A DNA stretch of 17,797 bases from Clostridiaceae bacterium (GTDB lineage Bacteria; Bacillota; Clostridia; Saccharofermentanales; DTU023). The DNA lies in contig JAAZJV010000077.1 in assembly GCA_012800135.1 (NCBI GenBank), forward strand, positions 1 through 17,797, given 5' to 3'. Shown in pieces: positions 14,399-17,797 of this stretch. The notes beneath the pieces were generated by a model. The model was not told the origin of the DNA and searched no databases. It saw only the letters and a program-made list of their open reading frames with translations. The number at the start of each line of letters is the position of its first letter. Positions within the stretch are counted from its first letter, which is position 1. The position numbers and the translations under genes are program-made.

Positions 14399-15157
14399 AT
14401 GGAAAAATTGCTTGCTTTATCGAAAGTGAACAAACGCTTCGGCGGTGTGGTCGCAGCGAAAGACGTGGATATGGAAGTGTATCCCGGTGAGATCCATGGC
14501 CTCATTGGACCTAATGGTGCCGGCAAGACCACAATGCTGAATTTAATCTCCGGTATTACCCCGGTAGACAGTGGAACGATAACTTTTCTCGGACGAAATA
14601 TAACGAAGATGAAAGCGCATAACCGTGCTCGCATGGGGCTAGGTCGCACTTTTCAGACGCCTCGCTTTCTGGATCGCTCCGATATTGAAGAAAATATCCT
14701 ATTGGCAAACGATTTGAATGAGCGAATTTCATTTTTTAAATCCTTCGTGTCCCCTAAAAGCAAAAATTTTATTCCGCACCTAGATGAACTTACACGGGTG
14801 GCCGACTTTTCCTTTTACTTGGAAGATGACATCAGTAGTCTTACCTACGGCCAGCGTAAGATGTTGGAAATAATTCGCAGTATGATTACAAACCCCAAGC
14901 TGATTTTGGTGGACGAGCCGGCCGCCGGCCTGAACAATGTCGAGCGTGACCGTGTGATGACTCTATTGCGCCTCGCCGCACACGAACGCGGTATAGGAAT
15001 AGTACTTATCGAGCACTCCATGGATATGATCATGGACTGCTGCCAGAACATCACAGTACTAAACTTCGGCGAGGTAATTGCCTGCGGCTCACCGCAGGAG
15101 GTCTCCAACAATGAAGCTGTTATCGAGGCGTATTTGGGGAGAAGAAAAGATGCTTAA
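14399..15157 (+). CDS. livG: LIV-type ABC transporter ATPase, LivG family
   Basis: A 252-residue cytoplasmic ATPase. Walker A is GPNGAGKTT (37-45), the Q-loop is at Q86 in FQTP, the signature is LTYGQ (148-152) as usual for LivG in place of LSGGQ, Walker B ends in D172-E173 (LILVDEPAAGLN), and the switch histidine is H206 (IEHSMD). All residues for ATP hydrolysis are present. The extended A-loop to Q-loop region and the C-terminal SPQEVSNNEAVIEAYLG segment match LivG. The ATG at 14399 starts one base after the livM stop; GAGGAG inside livM lies 10 nt upstream. It should pair with the next ATPase as a heterodimer energising the two permeases. Confidence 0.93.
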   Translation: MEKLLALSKVNKRFGGVVAAKDVDMEVYPGEIHGLIGPNGAGKTTMLNLISGITPVDSGTITFLGRNITKMKAHNRARMGLGRTFQTPRFLDRSDIEENILLANDLNERISFFKSFVSPKSKNFIPHLDELTRVADFSFYLEDDISSLTYGQRKMLEIIRSMITNPKLILVDEPAAGLNNVERDRVMTLLRLAAHERGIGIVLIEHSMDMIMDCCQNITVLNFGEVIACGSPQEVSNNEAVIEAYLGRRKDA

Positions 15158-15875
15158 TATCAAAAACCTGTGTGCGTTTTATGGTTCTATTCAGGCACTG
15201 TACGATATCGATATTGAGGTGCAAGAGGGGACAATCGTCTGTCTTATCGGAGCTAACGGCGCCGGCAAAACTTCTTTGCTGAAGTCCATTTCAGGCATGG
15301 TGCAACACTCCGGCACGATAGAGTGGAATGGAGAGGACATCACGAATTACAATTCAGTGCAAATTGCCAGACGAGGTATCATGCATGTTCCCGAGGGGCG
15401 ACATGTATTTCCCGGCCTCACAGTGGAAGAGAATCTCGAAGTGGGAACCATCAATTGGCGAGGTTTTTTCGGCAAACGACGCGATGCGGATGAACTGACC
15501 TACGTGTATGACATGTTTCCGCGTCTTAAAGAACGACGCAAACAGCTATCCTGGAGTCTCTCTGGCGGCGAACAGCAAATGCTGGCCATTGGACGTGCAC
15601 TCATGGGTCGACCCAAAATTTTGTTGCTGGACGAGCCCTCCATGGGTTTGGCGCCGCTAGTAATTGAAGAGCTATTCGAGAAGATTGTTGCCATCAACAA
15701 AAAAGGCACACCCATTTTGATGGTAGAACAGAATGCCAGTATGGCGCTAGAAATATCAGACTACGCTTATGTTATTAATCAAGGGAGTATCGAGATATCG
15801 GGTGCAGCCAAGGATGTGGCATGCGATGACCGGGTGATTAATGCTTACCTCGGTGTCCACGCGGGACAGTGCTAG
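15150..15875 (+). CDS. livF: LIV-type ABC transporter ATPase, LivF family
   Basis: A 241-residue ATPase. Walker A is GANGAGKT (34-41), the signature LSGGE at 137-141, and Walker B ends in D161-E162 (LLLDEPSMGLAP). In the switch region it has VEQN (192-195), with Gln in place of His, which is normal for LivF. The frame extends upstream to 15078, but the ATG at 15150 is correct: it begins the conserved MLNIKNLCAFYG strand and has GGGGAG about 9 nt before it. The gene overlaps the end of livG by 8 nt, a sign of translational coupling. An 85-bp gap without an obvious terminator separates it from the aldolase gene, so the metabolic genes probably share its transcript. Confidence 0.93.
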   Translation: MLNIKNLCAFYGSIQALYDIDIEVQEGTIVCLIGANGAGKTSLLKSISGMVQHSGTIEWNGEDITNYNSVQIARRGIMHVPEGRHVFPGLTVEENLEVGTINWRGFFGKRRDADELTYVYDMFPRLKERRKQLSWSLSGGEQQMLAIGRALMGRPKILLLDEPSMGLAPLVIEELFEKIVAINKKGTPILMVEQNASMALEISDYAYVINQGSIEISGAAKDVACDDRVINAYLGVHAGQC

Positions 15876-15960
15876 AGCGATCCCTAAACAGCAATTCAAT
15901 CCATGTTATTCAAAACGTGATATACAACGGTATCGCGTAAAATGAAAAGAGAGGTTTTGC

Positions 15961-16620
15961 ATGAGCAAAAATGTCATTGAATATATCCAAAAACACAAAG
16001 CAATCGTCATTATTCGCAAGGTATATGGTGATGACCTCAAAAATTTGGCTGCTGCTCTTGTCAGGGGCGGGATAAAATTGATGGAGGTCACGTTCGATCA
16101 GGCTGACCCTGACTGTGTACAAAAGACCTGTGAAGCCATTTCTATGCTACGAGAGAAGATGGGTGACGATATGTTGTTCGGCGCGGGTACCGTGTTGAGT
16201 ACTGCTCAGGTGGATGCGGCTCATAAAGCGGGAGCTGAATACATTATCTCCCCGAATGTATCCCTGCCGGTCATCGCGCGCACGAAAGAGCTTGGACTTG
16301 TATCCATCCCTGGTGCTATGACGCCTAGCGAGATGGTGTCAGCTCATGAGGCTGGCGCCGATTTTGTGAAAGTATTCCCGGTGAGTGATTTGGGTACCCG
16401 GTACATTAAAAGTGTTATGGCGCCCATCAACCACATTATGTTTGTAGCCACCGGCGGTGTAAACGAACAGAATGTTAAAGAATATCTTGATATGGGTTTT
16501 GTCGGAGCCGGCATCGGTGGGCGTCTTACCGAGCGCAAGCTCATTGAGGCGGGTGACTTTGCTGAATTTACTCGCAGGGCAAAGGCTTTTGCCAATATAG
16601 CAGAACAGAAAGGAAATTAA
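15961..16620 (+). CDS. eda: KDPG/KHG aldolase family protein
   Basis: A 219-residue class I aldolase of the Eda type, expected to cleave a 2-keto-3-deoxy-6-phospho acid to pyruvate and glyceraldehyde 3-phosphate. Schiff-base K137 (DFVKVFP) and general acid/base E42 (MEVTF) align with K133 and E45 of E. coli Eda; AGTVLS (75-80), SPN (97-99) and ATGGV (163-167) are further family landmarks. Four residues after the glutamate, E. coli Eda has R49 (EVTLRT), a substrate-binding arginine; here it is D46 (EVTFDQ), so specificity could differ. AGAGG lies about 7 nt before the ATG. It forms a pair with the kinase gene one base downstream, which makes the phosphorylated substrate. The symbol indicates family; the exact phospho-sugar (gluco or galacto) is not decided by sequence. 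Confidence 0.87.
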   Translation: MSKNVIEYIQKHKAIVIIRKVYGDDLKNLAAALVRGGIKLMEVTFDQADPDCVQKTCEAISMLREKMGDDMLFGAGTVLSTAQVDAAHKAGAEYIISPNVSLPVIARTKELGLVSIPGAMTPSEMVSAHEAGADFVKVFPVSDLGTRYIKSVMAPINHIMFVATGGVNEQNVKEYLDMGFVGAGIGGRLTERKLIEAGDFAEFTRRAKAFANIAEQKGN

Positions 16621-16621
16621 A

Positions 16622-17644
16622 TTGAGCAAGGTAGTAGGATTTGGCGAGATTATGGTGCGGCTCCAGCCGCCGGGTTACCTGAAACTTCTCCAAGCGGACA
16701 CTTTTCAAGTGAGTTATGCAGGTGCCGAGGCCAACGTGCTGGTGTCTTTATCCCGTTTCGGTCATGACACTGACTATATAACAAAACTTCCGTGTTCAGA
16801 TGTGAGCGAGGCGCTTGTGGGAACTCTGCGTCGGCATCGAGTCGGGGTGAACAACATCGTCTACGGTGGTGAGCGTCTCGGCTTATACTATCTGGAGCGT
16901 GGCGCCTCCCAGCGTCCATCCAAGGTTATTTACGACCGCAAATATTCGTCTATATCACAGGCGCAGCGCGATGAGTTTGACTGGGATCATATCTTTGAAG
17001 GTACCGATTGGTTCCACTTTTCCGGTATCACAGCAGCGCTCAGTCCCAACATGCCGGACATCTGCGAGGACGCCTGTAAGGCTGCCAAAGCCCATGGCGT
17101 CAAAATCAGCTGCGATCTCAACTATCGCGCCACCATGTGGAGTAGAGAAGAAGCGACCCGTGTGATGAGTCATTTGGCTAAGTACGTAGATGTGATGATC
17201 GGTAACGAAGAGGATGCCGATAACTGTCTTGGCATTCGTCCGGAGAATACCGATGTGACAGGCGGGAAGTTGGATTACTCGGCTTACGAGGCCGTTGCGA
17301 GGCAGATCTTCGAGCGTTTTGGTACCACGTCTGTGGCATTCACGCTGCGAGGCAGTATCTCAGCCTCAGAAAACAACTGGGCTGCCATGCTGTACCAAGA
17401 TGGCAAAGCTTATTATTCCAAAGAATACCTCATTCGTCTGGTAGATCGTGTCGGCGGAGGTGATAGTTTTAGCGGCGGACTTATTTATGCGTTGCTCGAA
17501 GGGTATGATCCGCAGCAGGCTGTTGAGTTTGCTGTGGCCGCCAGTTGCCTAAAGCAGACGATGGAGATGGACTTTAACCTTTCTTCTGTGGCCGACGTGC
17601 GTCGTTTGATGGATGGAGACGCCAGCGGTCGCCTACAGCGCTAA
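16622..17644 (+). CDS. kdgK: 2-keto-3-deoxygluconate kinase, PfkB family
   Basis: A 340-residue sugar kinase, expected to phosphorylate 2-keto-3-deoxygluconate (or an epimer) to KDPG with ATP. The N-terminal VVGFGEIMVRLQPP and SYAGAEANV (31-39) are PfkB substrate-site motifs; the catalytic aspartate is D281 in DRVGGGDSFSGG (275-286), the anion-hole motif that in many ribokinase relatives reads GAGD. IGNEEDA (193-199) is the conserved mid-protein kinase motif. The start is a TTG at 16622, supported by AAAGGA 7 nt upstream inside the aldolase gene end and by the immediate conserved strand. It begins one base after the aldolase stop, so the two are tightly co-expressed. No terminator is obvious after it. 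Confidence 0.9.
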   Translation: MSKVVGFGEIMVRLQPPGYLKLLQADTFQVSYAGAEANVLVSLSRFGHDTDYITKLPCSDVSEALVGTLRRHRVGVNNIVYGGERLGLYYLERGASQRPSKVIYDRKYSSISQAQRDEFDWDHIFEGTDWFHFSGITAALSPNMPDICEDACKAAKAHGVKISCDLNYRATMWSREEATRVMSHLAKYVDVMIGNEEDADNCLGIRPENTDVTGGKLDYSAYEAVARQIFERFGTTSVAFTLRGSISASENNWAAMLYQDGKAYYSKEYLIRLVDRVGGGDSFSGGLIYALLEGYDPQQAVEFAVAASCLKQTMEMDFNLSSVADVRRLMDGDASGRLQR

Positions 17645-17797
17645 AAGGATGGCGCATATAATAAGACTACTTTGGCTATGGCTTTGGCCTTCGGCATGAA
17701 TCGTGTTATGAAAATTGTCGGCATTGATGCGCTTGTTTTTTGCATTTTTTCACTTTTTAACTTCTTTTTCACGATTTTTATCCGAGCTTAACTCAAT
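17645..17797 (+). other. Right edge, no assignable gene
   Basis: The last 153 bases contain no gene I can support. A frame in phase with the kinase continues for 48 codons after its stop (17645-17791), with a possible ATG at 17678, and encodes a Phe-rich hydrophobic stretch, but no ribosome binding site precedes it. The end is T-rich without a clear stem. Confidence 0.5.

Overview
The window looks like bacterial chromosome, most likely from a monoderm anaerobe of the Bacillota type. The evidence is strong AGGAGG-like ribosome binding sites, one GTG and one TTG start with good ribosome binding sites, an ABC substrate-binding protein made as a lipoprotein (lipobox ending at Cys22), a zinc-ribbon threonine synthase and an MgtE Mg2+ channel with an intrinsic terminator in its leader. 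I cannot name a genus, and Synergistota or a related lineage is not excluded. No rRNA, tRNA, CRISPR array, insertion sequence or phage gene was seen.

Region 1 (1-5592) is housekeeping. A HerA-like P-loop ATPase (minus, running off the left edge) lies downstream of thrC (minus). mgtE (plus) is divergent from thrC across 741 bases. thrC is bracketed by two unrelated tandem arrays: seven units of about 40 bp between its stop codon and the ATPase ribosome binding site, and four units of 52 bp with an internal dyad just upstream of its ribosome binding site. mgtE has a structured leader of about 300 nt ending in a clean terminator, and I cannot match it to the M-box or another riboswitch I know.

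Region 2 (5617-17644) is a catabolic locus of two divergent gene sets around a 517-bp control region at 10432-10948. The minus-strand set reads, in order of transcription: Old Yellow Enzyme-type Fe-S flavoenzyme, shikimate/quinate dehydrogenase-like protein, Asp/Glu racemase-like protein, mandelate racemase-family acid-sugar dehydratase, VOC (glyoxalase-fold) protein. The plus-strand set is a complete LIV-type ABC transporter (substrate-binding protein, two permeases, two ATPases) followed by a KDPG aldolase-like protein and a 2-keto-3-deoxygluconate kinase.

The simplest working model is import of an organic or sugar acid by the LIV-type transporter, redox or isomer adjustment by the flavoenzyme and dehydrogenase, dehydration to a 2-keto-3-deoxy acid, phosphorylation by the kinase, and aldol cleavage to pyruvate plus a triose phosphate. 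Pairing an Old Yellow Enzyme with a shikimate dehydrogenase-like protein is suggestive of a hydroaromatic (quinate/shikimate-like) substrate, whereas the dehydratase, kinase and aldolase point to an acyclic aldonate. This combination is the most likely place for an undescribed pathway. No transcription factor gene lies in the window, but dyads in the control region could be operators.
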